NCBI RefSeq assembly: GCF_001522545.3
Contig: NC_031783.1
Location: forward strand, 3,067,562 to 3,131,561
DNA from: Parus major
Lineage: Eukaryota > Chordata > Aves > Passeriformes > Paridae
Length of the DNA stretch: 64,000 bases
Direction of reading: 5' to 3'
Shown: positions 1-29,900 of the stretch, piece by piece
Numbering within the stretch: position 1 is the first letter of the stretch
How the letters are laid out: each line of letters begins with the position of its first letter
Position numbers and translations under genes: made by a program
Notes under the pieces: generated by a model
What the model was told of the DNA's origin: nothing
Seen by the model: only the letters and a program-made list of their open reading frames with translations
Databases searched by the model: none

Positions 1-16937
<16,937 letters not shown>

Positions 16938-17194
16938 CTAGGAGTAACTGTGGATTAGGAATTTTTGTAAAAAAAGTTGGTTTTTAAGCTCGCTAATTGT
17001 AATTTGGGTTTTTTGTTTTTGTTTTTGTTTTTTTAAATGTTTATCACATCCACTCTATATTGGGAAAAATTTCTTTACTGGAAAAGTTATTAAAAATTAT
17101 TAAGTTTTATTTTAATATTAAAAGTTATTAAGTGTAAAGTAAGTGTAAAGTATAAAGTGCTCAGAAAACAAGTAAAGGTGGCATTGCCTGATGT

Positions 17195-17280
17195 GGTTTG
17201 GGAGCATGGGAGCATTTGGTAAAAGGCTGGCCTTGATGATCTTGGTGGTCTTTTCCAGCCTTAATGATTCTGTGATTCAC
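17195..17280 (+). mobile_element. CR1 LINE 3' end fragment
   Basis: The sequence GGTAAAAGGCTGGCCTTGATGATCTTGGTGGTC... ending TTAATGATTCTGTGATTC is the typical CR1 3' end, with its terminal ATTCTRTGA-type repeats. Only about 85 bases are recognisable, as usual for 5'-truncated avian CR1 copies. It lies in GSG1L intron 2, just right of exon 3, in antisense orientation to the gene. The exact 5' limit is uncertain. Confidence 0.8.
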
Positions 17281-19061
17281 AGAGTTTAAACTCATCAAAC
17301 CACAGCCCAAACTCTGAAAACCAGAGCGAATGCTCTGAAAGCGGCGAATGAAGATGTGAAGAGTGGCAGGGTGGTAAAGACACTGCAAAAAGAACAAGCT
17401 GCTGCCTGTTCTTGCTCAGCTTGGCTCCAGAACCTCTGTGGGTACGTGTGAGAACCTCTTGGCTCCTCTGAGCCAAGGCACAGCTCACAGAATTAATTTT
17501 CCCACCTGTGCCACAGTTTAGAGAGCAGAATCCACCACACAGGGAGGTGATGGCACAGGACACCTGGCTGGCTGTGTGCTGGTGGGAGTTGGACAGGCTT
17601 GGATACCTCTTTTCCACAAAGAAAATAGATTCAGTCCATGTTTTAAAATTCTTGCCACAGCCTAGTGCTGGGGGCAGTTATTAGAATCTGGAGGATGGCT
17701 GTTCTCTCTGGGGGTGTTTGGATCCACCTCCCAGGCTCTGTGCACAGAAACTGCCACAACTGCAGCAGGGTGGGCACAGATGTTTGTAACACGCTCAGCT
17801 GAGGAGCTGCAGATGCAAAGCTGGGTCTGGCTCGAGTTTCCTGAGCCCCTGAGAGCCAGGGCTGTGTCTGGGCTCTGCAGGACCCGGGGACAGTGCTCAG
17901 GGCAGGGCTCTGGGAGCACGGGGCAGTGCCCAGCAGGGACTGATGCACCAGCAGGAGATGTCACCTTTGGAATTCCAGCACAAAACCTCCAGCAGGATCT
18001 GCTGAGTCTTTGAAAGTCACCAAGCCATGGGGTAAATTGGAGAGGATGGGAACAGATGATAAGATTGAGTCCCTGCCCAATTTCCAATTGCTGTTTCAGC
18101 ATGAGAATCTGCTCGAATTCTCCAGTACATTTGCTAACCTGATTGCTAGAGAATTCACCTGGAAACAATGAGCAGTGATGGAAAATTTCAGCCTAAGCAG
18201 TTGAAACATGGAAAGTTAAGCATCTGAAGACAATGGCTTATATTAGAAAATGTTAGCTGTAACCATAGAGACTGCTACAGGCTTCACTTATATTAATACC
18301 TTCTCTCCTCACTGCAAGAGCACATGTGTGATAAAGCCTACAGTCCAGTTATCAAACCAGATATGCAGTCTCACTTCTATCAAATATTTGAGTGTCCTCT
18401 TGGTGACCAGGCTGATCCCAGCTCATATTTTGTCTGGGAATTCATCTTTATAATTACATCTAATTAATATGTGCTATTCGTTGTTGCCACTGTAGCTGAC
18501 CTTTTGAGTTCTTAAACCACACTACAGAGATAGCAATAAATAAAGCTTTTAATTGCTCACAGTGGCTGTGTGTGCAATATTGCATCCATCAACAGCAAAC
18601 AGCTGCTTATCTCACTCCTCTTAGTCAATTTGGTATCAGGCAACTGGCACACTCTTCCAAAAAGGAATGCAAGTGAGAGAGAGCAAGGGTGTTGTTCTGA
18701 GATACAGCAGGGTTTAGAAGGGATTTTGCCTCATTTTCTCAAACCAGCAGCATTTGTGATGAGAGAATGATGGAATGATTTGAGGTTGGAAGAATTAGAT
18801 GACGTAAACCTGCAGAGAGCCCTAACTGATGAGCTGTAATTCATTTGGTCTGCACTTGAAATATTAATGTACAACACACCTGCCCAGGTGTTTATTGGGC
18901 TGAGTGGACCCCCACAGGTGCTCTGTGCACACCAGGGCAGTGCTGGACAGTGTCTGCAGCTCACCACTGTGGTGTGGCTCCATCTCTGCTTCCCTGGGGG
19001 AACAGCTGGGCTCAGGGAGCTGCAGCCCATGGGGTAACACCAGGCTGGTGGGGCTCAGGTT

Positions 19062-19345
19062 TAGGGACAATTCCCTTGGATGTTTTTATCAATGATCTGG
19101 ACACACTTAAGGAAGTGAGACTTAAGGAAGTTTTCTTGTGGTGGGCCCAAATCAGGAGGAGACCTGGAGTCCCTTGGGAGGGGAGAGTCCTTAGAAGGAG
19201 ATCTTGGTAGATTTGGGTGTGTCACCAGCCACATGAAATCTAACAAGGACAGATGCTGGCTTCTGCTCCTGGGCCAGGGAAATCCTGGATGTACCCACAG
19301 AGAGGGGAGCAAGAAGCTGGAGTGCAGCCCTGCAGGAGGGGTCTG
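19062..19345 (+). mobile_element. Degraded CR1 LINE fragment (end of reverse transcriptase region)
   Basis: The plus strand contains TTTTTATCAATGATCTGGAC, which reads VFINDLD as in the CR1 reverse transcriptase end (FINDLDEG). Further on, CACATGAAATCTAACAAGGACAGATGCTGG resembles the CR1 segment encoding HMKFNKAKC. The DNA between them is shortened, so the copy is internally deleted and coding-dead. The 21-bp minisatellite starts directly after it. Confidence 0.55.
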
Positions 19346-19349
19346 TGGG

Positions 19350-19447
19350 TTTGGTGGATGGTTTTGGGGGTTTGGTGGATGGTTTTGGGGGTTTGGTGGA
19401 TGGTTTTGGGGGTTTGGTGGATGGTTTTGGGGGTTTGGTGGATGGTT
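19350..19447. repeat. 21-bp G-rich minisatellite, five copies
   Basis: The unit TTTGGTGGATGGTTTTGGGGG starts at 19350, 19371, 19392, 19413 and 19434, with perfect copies except that the last is truncated. Every unit carries a G5 run and several GG pairs, so the plus strand could form G-quadruplexes. Because 21 is a multiple of 3, one plus frame reads a seven-residue repeat (GGWFWGF). It lies in GSG1L intron 2, on the opposite strand to the gene, and directly follows a CR1 remnant, so coding is not expected. Confidence 0.95.
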
Positions 19448-22400
19448 CAGGTGGTGGACTCAGGGCTATCTAGACACACTCTGCCTGTTGCCCACTGTGA
19501 GACAGTGCCTGAAGCTGGTGCTGCAGGTTCCAGTCTGTGGGAAGAGCAGGGAGCTGGGGAGGTGCACATGTCCCTGTGGGAGCACTGGGGTTCCTGTGTC
19601 CATTGCAAGGGGACACGTTCAGAGGGACAGGGGGCTCTGGGAGCTGAGCCTGGAGGGCCTGGGAGCCCTGCTGGTGTCCTTTGTTCTCCTAAGGAAGGAG
19701 AAAGGAACAGGAGGGAGGAACACCTGAGTGTGTGGCTGGTGCCACAGGGAGTGCTTTGGCTTCCCTTCCCACAGGCTGGGACAAGAGTGGCTTTGCCAGC
19801 AGGATACCCTTGCAAGGAAATGATGAAAAGCTCAATGAGACGTGAGTTTTGCTCTCCTGTAAATCGTTTTTTCTGATGAGACACAAAGGCTGGGTGAGTT
19901 TGCTGTGGGAGGCATAATCAATTACTACTTTTTTGGGGCCCTGTTCATATCTACCAAGGAACTCTCTTGTCTTATTGGTGTAACTGAGTACCTGCTCTGT
20001 GCCTTTTTTTAGTGCATCCAGTGTGGGGAAAGGCAAGTCCCACGTGCAGTATTTGCATAGTTCTATATCCTGTCCTGCTTTGATTTTGAATTTCATCTGA
20101 AATAATAACACCCAGAAAATGCAACCTCTGTCTGAATTTTGCATTTTCCTGTGGCTGCCTGAAGCAGAACAGTTGCTTCAGGTTATTAATTCAGGAGACA
20201 GAGTCTTTCTGTTCTGTGCTGATGGTGAAGTGATCTCCCACTGCTCCTCCCTCAACATGAGATTCATGAGGCAGTCACTTGGCATCACTTCCACTCACAA
20301 CCTCTTACAGCCTCCTTCCTGCAAAGTTGAGAGCTCCTTCTCTTGAGGGGACCTCAGTCATTCCAGGTGACAGGGAAGAAGATCTCCAGGGGATTTTTCT
20401 CTTTTCCAATCTTCTCTGCTGTCATTTTTTCTGTCTGCTTGCTCCCCTCCAGCCTGTGTCCTCTGCCCCAGGGATCTGTCTGGCCTAACTCAGCTTTTAT
20501 GAAAAATCTTTCCTTCTGAAGAGTCAGTTCTTGGCTCACTTAGAGAGTTCTACCTGGATGGCCTGTAAATGAGGATCTGTACTCTCATCCATCAACAGAC
20601 TCCTCTCATCTTTTGGTCTTCATCCTGTTTATGTCTTTTTGTTTGTTCAACAAACCCCCTTCTGCCTGTGCAGGGAAGGGGCTGGGGAGGAGCCCAGCTG
20701 GGATGTGCCCAGGACATTCCAATGTCAGCTCTCCCAGGAAAGGAGAGTCTTGGACTTGAAAGCAAAACTGAGCCCCAAGTGTTGTCAGTGGTGCTCCTGC
20801 ACGTCCTCACGAGGGTGGGTGTGTGCCAGGAGCCCACCCAGCGTGCAGGCACCGAGAGACACGATGTGTTCAGCCAATCTCTCCAGGATTCCCTGGAATA
20901 ATGCAGAGGATGACAGCTGTCAAGTCCTCCTCACGCCTGCTGGGCTTTTTTTAGGTGAGAAAAACCTGCTGGGTTTGCATGTTCCCTTCTGTGCTGGCCA
21001 GGAGCTGACAGGGACCTGTCTGGCTGTCCTGACACGTGTCTGTGGCACATCAGCTCCTTGTCCTGGTCATCCTGGTGTCTGAGAAGCTGCAGGGAGATGG
21101 GCACTGTGATCTGGATGACCACTGACATCAGTACCATCAGCACCTCCTGTTCTAACACACCTTTTCCTGCCATTTCTGTCCCTGGTGCTTCTCCACCAGC
21201 CAGTCTGTCACTCCTCAGCAGTGCTGCTGACAATGACAGAGCTACTTCTGTGCCCTGTGGGGCACCTTGGATCTTTGCTCCCACCCCACAGACATGCCTG
21301 CACCACATCACAGACTGCACCACTGATTGTGAGGCTTTTCCTTCAGGACAAGCTCCCTGTGAAGCAAAATCCCTGAAAGTCCAGGACCTGAGCTCAGCTT
21401 CTCACCCAGAATCTGAGACTAAAAAGATGGGACTCACCAAAAGATTTCATACAAATCAACTTATATCACAGGGCTCCTCCATCAGAAGGAATCGTATCAC
21501 ATTCCTCTCATCTGACCTCGTGGCAGGAAGAAGATCAGTGCAGTAGCTGGGACATTAAAGAACTTTGTGTCTCTGAGCTTTGTTATTTCCTAATCAATGT
21601 GTGAGAGCTCCTGGTGGGAAGCACCAGTGCCACCTCCTCAAGGGCTTAGCCCCTGCAGCAGCATTGTTACAAGGAAATTAATTTTCCAGCCCTCTCCAGT
21701 GAAGTGGACATTCTCTTCATTGTGACAGAGAGGAGAACTGTCACCCACAGGATCACGGGGCTTTGAGGCACTCGAGTACTCCATGAAGCATCTGGCAGGA
21801 CCAGTCCCTTGCCTTGCTGTCTGACAGCAGAGCAGCAGCTTTTTGGAAGAAGATCCATAGATCTGAGTGGGTCTCTGCAAAGATCAACTTGAGTGCATCC
21901 ACCTGAACCGAGATGTTAGAAAAGGGATATTGCAGACAGCTCTGAATGGGTGAAGCAAATGGAACATTCCTTCTGCCAGTGAGAGAAAGAGCCTTTATCT
22001 CAGCCTGCAATGAGTCTCAAAGTTCTTCCCAGAGCCTGAAACCATCTCAGGTCAGCCCTGGCCACTGTGGGTGGGCACACTGTCACCTCCCACCACGGAG
22101 CCCGAGGCAGGGAGCTCCAGTGCTGAGCTTCCTGTGGAACAGGGACTCTGGGAAAAGCCATGGGAATTCTGCTTAGAAGAACTTGAGGTATTCAGTGAGT
22201 TTCTGATGAAGGAACCCAAAGAATGGCATTGTTAATGACTTCCAGGGGGTTTGAGCTGAGTTTGACCCCAAGTTCATTCCTTGTTCAAATCCACTGCCAT
22301 TTCCTGACACAAAACAGCAACAGTTCACTGCACATTTTCCATGAGAGAGCTCTGGTTAAACTGAGGCATGCCAAGCCTGACACCTTCTTCTGTGCTCCTT

Positions 22401-25400
22401 CCCCACAAAACACCAAGGTGGTTCTTGTGTTGCATTAAATAAACCATTCTCAGGCTTGTTAGCAATTTGGATTGAAACACCAAAACTCAGCTAACATCTG
22501 GATTATGCACAGGATGATAAAGAAACATTTGCTGCTCTTCCTGGAATGCCAAAGTTCCATAATTTCAATTACTGTTGAGTTTTTGAGATTAATGCGGCCA
22601 ACAAACCAGTTCTGGAGAGTTTAGATCACATCTATACCTCCTACCACCTCCAGTCACATGCAGCCATGGAATTTGATGCATACTTGTCACATCAGAAAAG
22701 TTGGGTTTTGGTGCCAGCTCGCTATGCCAACGGGATCTGATGCCAGAGGTCCTAGCTCCAGATGAAATAATAAAATCTTCTTCTGGAGGCTCCTTCAGGC
22801 TGGTCAGGCCATGGAAATGACTGTCAAAGATGCAGTGTTGGTGCATGTTCTCAGGGAAATACTGAAGAGGTGGCCAGCAGAGGGATTGCTAGGCAAGTTC
22901 AAAGCATTTTGAATCCATAAACATGAGCTGTTTGCTCTTAAAGGATTTCTTCAGGGAAAATCATATTGCTGTTCCTGAAGGATGTTGCTCAGTCATGTTA
23001 ACCATGTCATACCCAGCAAAGGCAGGGATTGTGTGCCTGGAAGTGTCTGTCATGCATTTTGGAGAGTGGCTTGGACATTATCCAGCATAAAGAAACCCAT
23101 AAATGAGTGTAGTACCTGCCATGCTGTGTAACGCTGCCTTTTGAAAGCCCAGCCTTCCTCAGCACTGCCCAAGAGGAAATGGTCTGGAACCTCTATTGAT
23201 TTCTGAGGGCCCTTTCAGACAGAAAATTAGCTTCCTAATTGGGGCAAGCTGACATTCAGAATGCCCCAGTGGGAATTCATCCTCCTTAGGAACACCCACT
23301 GCCTCAGCCTGTGCTCCCTGTGGATCTGTGACTGCTGATCCCAGCCCTTCCCAGAGCAGAGCTGCCCTCGTGGGGTCAGGGGGCTGACCAGAGCAGCCTC
23401 ACTGGGCTGCCACGCTCTGCCACGCTGTCCCTGAGCAGGTGGCCAGGCTGGACAATGCTGCAGGCACACAGAGAGCTCTGGGAGAGCTTTGGAGCTCCTC
23501 ATCACTCAGTGTCACACGTCTGTCCTGACAGCCAGGGTCTGTCTGCTGAGACACCAGCTCCAGTCACCCCTGCCAGTTCAGCCCTGAGCCATCTGAGGAA
23601 GTCTGATGCAGGCAAGAAGAAGCTTTGGGGGGTTTTCTGCATCACAGTTCATCATACGACAAAAAGCCTCCTGTCTGCTGAAAGCAGTGGAGCTGAGCAA
23701 TGTGTGCTCCTAAATAACCACTGAGATCCTCGTGCTCGACTGGGATGAAATCAAGAGTGTGGCACTTGAAGGACAAGCCAGTGCTGCATTGTTGAGCAGC
23801 TGAGGAGACATCAGTGCCCAAGCAACGCTGTTCTGGAGGGTGTGGAACCTTCTCAGCTCCCCACTGGCAGTGCTAACCCTGACACTGCTGCTCCCACCCT
23901 GCAGCTCCCAGTCATTGTCCCCAAGAGCCCTGGGGTGCCACAACACACAGAGACACCACAAGAGGCTGTGAGAAGTCAACTAGACAGATGTCACCCTGTG
24001 TGGGAGGAGAAGAACCATGTCTGAGGGCCAGCCCTGGCTCTGGCTGCTGTGAACCCGCACAGAGGAAGCCCTGCAGGGCTCGTCTCTTCTTTTGTGGAAA
24101 GTCATTTTATTCTCCTCCCTGGTGTCCATTCACACCGTGGCAGCCAGGGACATGGGGAGCTGTTACCCCTGCTCATGGTAGCAGCAACAAGAAGTTCTGC
24201 TCATGTGTCTCCTAATCTGGTTTTTTCTGTCCTCGTGTTTCTTGACTCGTTTCTCTGCTTTTTCAGACTTGGAACTGACACCTGGATCTTGCTTAAATCT
24301 CTCTTCTTCAAGAGAGAGGAGAGGAAAAAATAGGGCAAATGGGCACACACTGAGAAATGTTGTGCACATTTTGTTGTTTTGGAAGAGCGGGAAGGCCAGC
24401 TTCACTTCAATCTCACTCTCTCTTCCAGTGCCATCGGATGGGTTCAGTCATCTGCTCTCCTCTGCTACTCCAATACTGGGAATTACAAGCCAGAAACACT
24501 GGAGTGCTCAATAAAGGATGGTGAGGAGAATAAACCCTGAGCATGTTGTTGTGGCTGGCAGCAGGACCGAGCGCTGCTGGTTAATGCGTCACAGCAGAGC
24601 CGACCATCTGCCCGTGCATCATCCCCTCTCGTGCTGCAGAGGGAAAACGCTGCAGAGACACTCCACAGAGCCATCAGGGACACTTCCTGACCCTCAGTGT
24701 CACCTCAGCTACCTAAAGCTGCCTCTTCTGGTCAACCAAATCAGGCAGCAAGGGCTGGCACCCTGGCAGGAGGCTTTGCAGAACATGGGAAAGCAGAGGA
24801 GAAACTCCTGACGCTGCTGAAGGGAGAAAGGAAAAGCTGTGTTTTCAATTTGTTTAGCTTTAGCTCTTCATTAGCTTCTTTATTCTGGAAGGTGAGGTGG
24901 AGCTGTGACTCACAAAATGATTCTCTTCAATGTGATGATGTGTTTTCTGTGACTTTTGATGGCTCTGGCATCGAGCAGACTGAATCCTGTGCCTGGTACT
25001 GAGCAGACTGTGGGATATCTTTGTATCCACATTCTCTTTTTCCTGGTGTAGTAGTAATATAATGAGCAGAGCAAGAGAGTGGAAAAGATGATGAAAAATG
25101 CTCTAAAGGAGGTCTATCCCATGCACCTTACTAAATATATTTGGGCTCAACGTTTCCCTTTGAAGAGCAGCAGTGCAGGGCCTGTGATGTAGTTCCACAC
25201 TCAGCACTGGGCTGAGAAATGAGTGATGTTCAGACCAGTGCTCCCCACGTCTTTGACATCCCCAGGGTGAAAAACAAGACTGTTTCCTCCTTCAGTAATT
25301 AGGAATTTAGCTTGAATTCTGCTGGTAAGAATGGTTTGATCTTTGTATGCCTAATTGCCTTTTAAAACTAACTTCAGTGATTCATAACAGATGTGTAAGA

Positions 25401-26059
25401 AAACACAGATAAAATACAAGTAACACATTTTTTTCCTGCACACTTAATCACAGCTCTCCTATGACAAGTGCACAGGTATTTTTCTGTGTGGGTATGGATT
25501 TACCCTTTTGCAGATATATGAAAAATAAGGCAATAGGAAGTATTCAAGGAGAATATAGAGCCTGTTTTGGAAAGTGTACAGTTCTTTGGGGAGAGCCAGT
25601 TACATTTATTTTTACTGGTGCAGGTCTCTAAGAGTGCCTCTTAGAAAACTGATCCTCTGTTTTTCTTCTTGGGAATATCTAAAAAAGGAGGTTTGTTTTT
25701 TAACTTGGCAGTTGCAAATCTCGTTTGTCTTTTTGCTAGCCTGAAATCTGCTCTGCATTGTCCTTCTCATACAAACAATTATTTCACTATTTTTGACCAT
25801 AAATGTCACTTTTCTCTCTGTCTTTAAATTTTATTGTCAGTGCTTTGAGCTGGGGCTGGCAGGGGAGGGATGAGAGGTGCTCACAGGCAGCTGCAGGTGG
25901 GTACATCATGAATAATTGTGGTGGCATGGTGACTTTTTTGTTTTGTTCTTTGTTTCCTACGTTGATCCTAATATTTCTTTTTCATCTTAATCTCTGCAGA
26001 GCAGTGAATTAATGTTTTCATAGAAGTGTCTGTCATCGCTCCAAGAACTCTATCCTGAG

Positions 26060-26900
26060 GGGAAAAGCTAATTCAGAACCCATCACTATATATGTAAAGG
26101 TAGGATGACTCTTCATGTTCCCCACCTCGCATTTATCAGCACTGATCATTATCTGCCACTTGCTCTCAGTCACTCAGCGACTGAGAAGGGGTTGTGCTTG
26201 CCTCAGAGGCCTGCAGTGTATCCACTGGTTTTCAGCCTTTCAAGCTTCAGTTGTCCTTCTAGCTGAACATTTTAGCGTGTTTTAATCAGCTCTTGTTTTT
26301 CTTGGGTTCCATTCTTCACAACTTCTAAAAACACTTTTATTGCTTCTGAAGGATGCTGAATCTGTTAGTCAGCCATGCAAGGGATCTCTTACTAACATTT
26401 TAGTGCAGGGGTAAGTCAAGAGTAACAACTTTCCCACTGATTTCTCCATGCTCATATCCAAATTCTTTGTCTACATCATGCATAACATTTCTTGGTCTGT
26501 GCATGGTGTTTTAGAGTCAGCTCCTGTTGTTTTGTTTTCTGTCCTTACACCCTCTCTGTTATCAAGTTTAACCCTGCTGTCTCTGAAGGTGTCCCAAGAG
26601 GTGATCACTAACATAATTCTGCATTTTTATCTGAACATGGAATCCATCCACAGAGATTGTGTTGCTCATTAATGACATTACCTTGTTATTCTGATTCAGC
26701 TTGAGTACATGACATCTGCTTTGTCTTTCAGTGTAATCAGCACCAAGACGTTATTGTCCCTCTAATTATCTTTTTCCCATCAAATTTCTGGTACACCTAT
26801 TATGTCAGGATCCATTAAAATCAGGCATCCAGTTTTTCTCTTCTCATTAACTGCTGTTGGTGTGCTGGTTTAGGAGCATGTACAGAACTGGCTTAGCTTT
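26060..26900. other. Possible ancient degraded interspersed repeat
   Basis: Phrases such as CACCTCGCATTTATCAGCAC..ATTATCTGCCACTTGCTCTC and CTGGTACACCTATTATGTCAGG resemble very old sauropsid interspersed repeats that I remember only in outline. A similar phrase (CAGTCATGCCAATTATATTG) occurs at about 42810-42830, which suggests two remnants of the same family. No coding potential is seen. Assignment to a named family is not possible by eye. Confidence 0.3.
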
Positions 26901-29900
26901 CTCCTTTTCCTGTGCTGTGTTTAGGTGAGACTTGATTTGTTTACTTGCTGTTTGCCATGTGCTGCTTTAGCTCTGCCAGCCACCTTTGAGGCAATACAGA
27001 ATTGTTATTGCTTCATCCCTCCAGGATGCACCATCAGGCTGTGTGGAGGCATCTCCTACCTCTGCCAGGACAGTCTCTCATTTCAAACCCCCCCCTGTAA
27101 GATTTTGGACTGTTCAATGTTCTCTAGCCATGAGCATTTTGCTTCTGCAGGATTTTGCCTTGCCCCAGCCTCTGGGGTCTCTGAAAAGCCTTGTTTATTT
27201 TATGCATGTGACTTTATCAATAGTAGGAAGCAGTGCAGCTACTGATGGCCTGCTGCCCTGCCATTCCCTGTGGGAATTGTTCCACAAAAACAGGTACTGC
27301 AGAGCATTGCAGTGACCTGGACCAGGCTGTAGCACATCTGGGAGGAGCTTGCCCTAGGAATCCTGCCCTGTGTTTGTGTGGCCATCTCTAAGTTTTGAGC
27401 CAACACTGACATTTGAGCCTGTTCCTGCAGCAGCTGCTCCTCAGGGCTCCTCAGGCCACAGCCCCTCATTTCCATGCTGTGGGCACTCCAGGTGCTTGCA
27501 GAGTCACAGCCTCCATCCCAGAAACTCTCATGGGCACCACATTTCCTGCAAAGCCCTGCTCTTCTCCAGCAAAATGCTTCCAGCACTGATTTCTCTTGCC
27601 CAAGGAGCTGTGCTGGGCTCACCCTCTGGCTGGGGCTGACAGCTGGCAGTGAGGCATTCAGAGCAGGAATCCCCACACAGCCCCAGGCAGGGGGAGGAAC
27701 ACCTGTGCATGTGTCCAGCTGTGGTGTTACCGAGTCACTGAAGCCATTTATCTGATCATTTGATCATTTGGTGGGACCATTGTGGTGCCATGGTTTCCAG
27801 ATGCAATTTTTGGCCTTGGTTTATTCTTTTTGGAAGTATCCTCCGTGGCCTCTTGGGATTTCTCTTGGGCACAGATGTGAGGCCACGGGATAGGGATGGC
27901 AGAAGGTGCCATGAGAGGGGGAGTGGTGAGGAATGTGCCAGCCTCAGTGTTCTGGAGGAGCACCACAACAGGGACAGAAGTGTCCCCCGCTGAATAGGTC
28001 ACCCTTTCCTTCCAGCAGCAACAAAACTTCCATCAAGTTCTGGGGAGAATATCCCAGAAGCAATTGAGAATTGAAATACCAGGTCCAGCCTACTTTGAGA
28101 GCTCCCTTCCAACTCTTTTGGAAGTAATTGCTGTCTTACTGCTCACATCTGTAGTGAAAATTAGAGCTCTTTGTGGGCCCCAACATCTGCTCTGTGAGAG
28201 CCCATTAAAAGTCCTGGCCACTGTAACCAGCTATTGCTCTATCATTTTTATCAATAGCAAATGTAAATGTTTTTTTTCTAGTTAATATCTACCATCATGA
28301 AGCTGATTTTGCTAAGCAGCTTTGGCACTAAGAACCAGCAACAGCTAATAAATTCAATGTTAGGCTTATGAGGTTCTGACAGATTGCTGGCAGCTGCCTT
28401 AAATGCAGGAAAAAGCTCTCCTAGTGTGGGTTGGAAATGCTTATTTATACCATACTGTGGGTCTGTTTGCCCCAAATTTTGCTGCCTCCTTTTAGTAGAT
28501 GTCATTGGTGAGCTATATGAAAAGGGTACAATAACTGATCAGAGATACAGCTTCCAGCTACACTGGAGATCAGCACTCATGCATAAAGATAGGAAGCTCA
28601 GCCATAAACTATTAGATTTTTACTGTAAGAATTTTCATTTATGAATGCAAGGTTTGTGGTAAGGATGTGACTAGACATTCTCATGGATGGTTTTATTTAC
28701 TGTGAGTTTTTACCATAGATTTTTTTTTTTCCCCCAGTATCAGAGGGTTTTAAATAATCTGCAGGAGTTTAACACCACCTTGCTGTTAATTGGTGGTGGA
28801 CTCCAGCAAAGATGGGCTGTGCAACTACACTGAGTTTGTTCTTAACACATCTTAAAAGTGAAAGATGATGCTCTCAGAAAAAGGCATGGGCTTCAAAAGC
28901 CTGTATTTAGTTTAGGAGCTGGTCAGACAGGGGTCTTTGGATCATGGAAAACCTACTAAAAGGAAAACTTTGGGAAACCTGAGTGCTCAGCTGCAGTAAT
29001 GGAGCTTGTATTGCAGAGAAATTTCAGATAAACAACCACTTTTGGGTGGTAAGTGATGCTAAGAATATGTACAGAAAGTGAATAAGCTGCAGTCTCATTG
29101 TGAAGGTGTTTAGTCCCAAATTTCCCAGTTACACTATTGCCTGTGAAAACCACAATGTTTGAACTGAACTAAAATTTGTTATTCACTGTATTTCATCCTT
29201 TCTCGTTGGCTTGGACTGGCTGGAACTGAGTAGTTGATAAACCTCTGACCACTAAAGTCAATGCTGAGAGAGGGGATGAAGAAATTAAAGGAAGGGGAAG
29301 TTCCTTCTAACTGGAAAAGAACAGATTAGTCAAGACATTGAATTCTTCAATGAAAGTAAATCAGGCATCTATTTTCTCTTCACATGTGGTGAAAGTAGCT
29401 CTGGAGAGTACAAGACTGATGGTGAAAATTCCAGATTAACCATGTTGCATGTCCAACTTGATGTACAGTTGTGGAATTTATCCTGGTTATGTTTATGAGT
29501 CTGATGGTCAGCACTTTCCATCTCTGACAAAGCATTCCCCTCTCTTTCTGTCAATATGCCTTACAACTCCATGGAAAGTCTTCTGAAATAGATAGAATTT
29601 TCTTTATAACACTACACAGAAAGAACCTTCCTTCCACAAAAAAGAAAAATAGAATCATCTAGAAATATGCACTGACATCATGCAGCAACTCTAAAATTCT
29701 CCTGGAAAAAAAAAAAAATGCTGACAGCATTTCACACAACCAAAAGAAATCCTAAAAGTAAAGCACCAAATGCTGTTTTGGAAAGTGTGTGGGTGATGCC
29801 ACCAAGCATTATGCACCATGATGAGGTTCCACAGAAAGGGGATAAAGCAGAAAACCACCCCAGTGCCTTTGGAGCTCTGGTGTCTGCTGTGCCCACAGCC

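Noticed and set aside
18765..18815. CR1-like words (GGAATGATTTGAGGTTGGAAG)
   Set aside because: Too short and diverged to separate from chance; not annotated.
19233..19876. Plus-strand frames with GGWFWGF repeats
   Set aside because: These read through a CR1 remnant and a minisatellite inside an intron of a gene on the other strand. No homology outside the repeat.
22589..22846. Minus-strand frame of 85 codons in intron 2
   Set aside because: It looked protein-like in composition, but it has no recognised domain, no matching splice sites and no place in the GSG1L frame.
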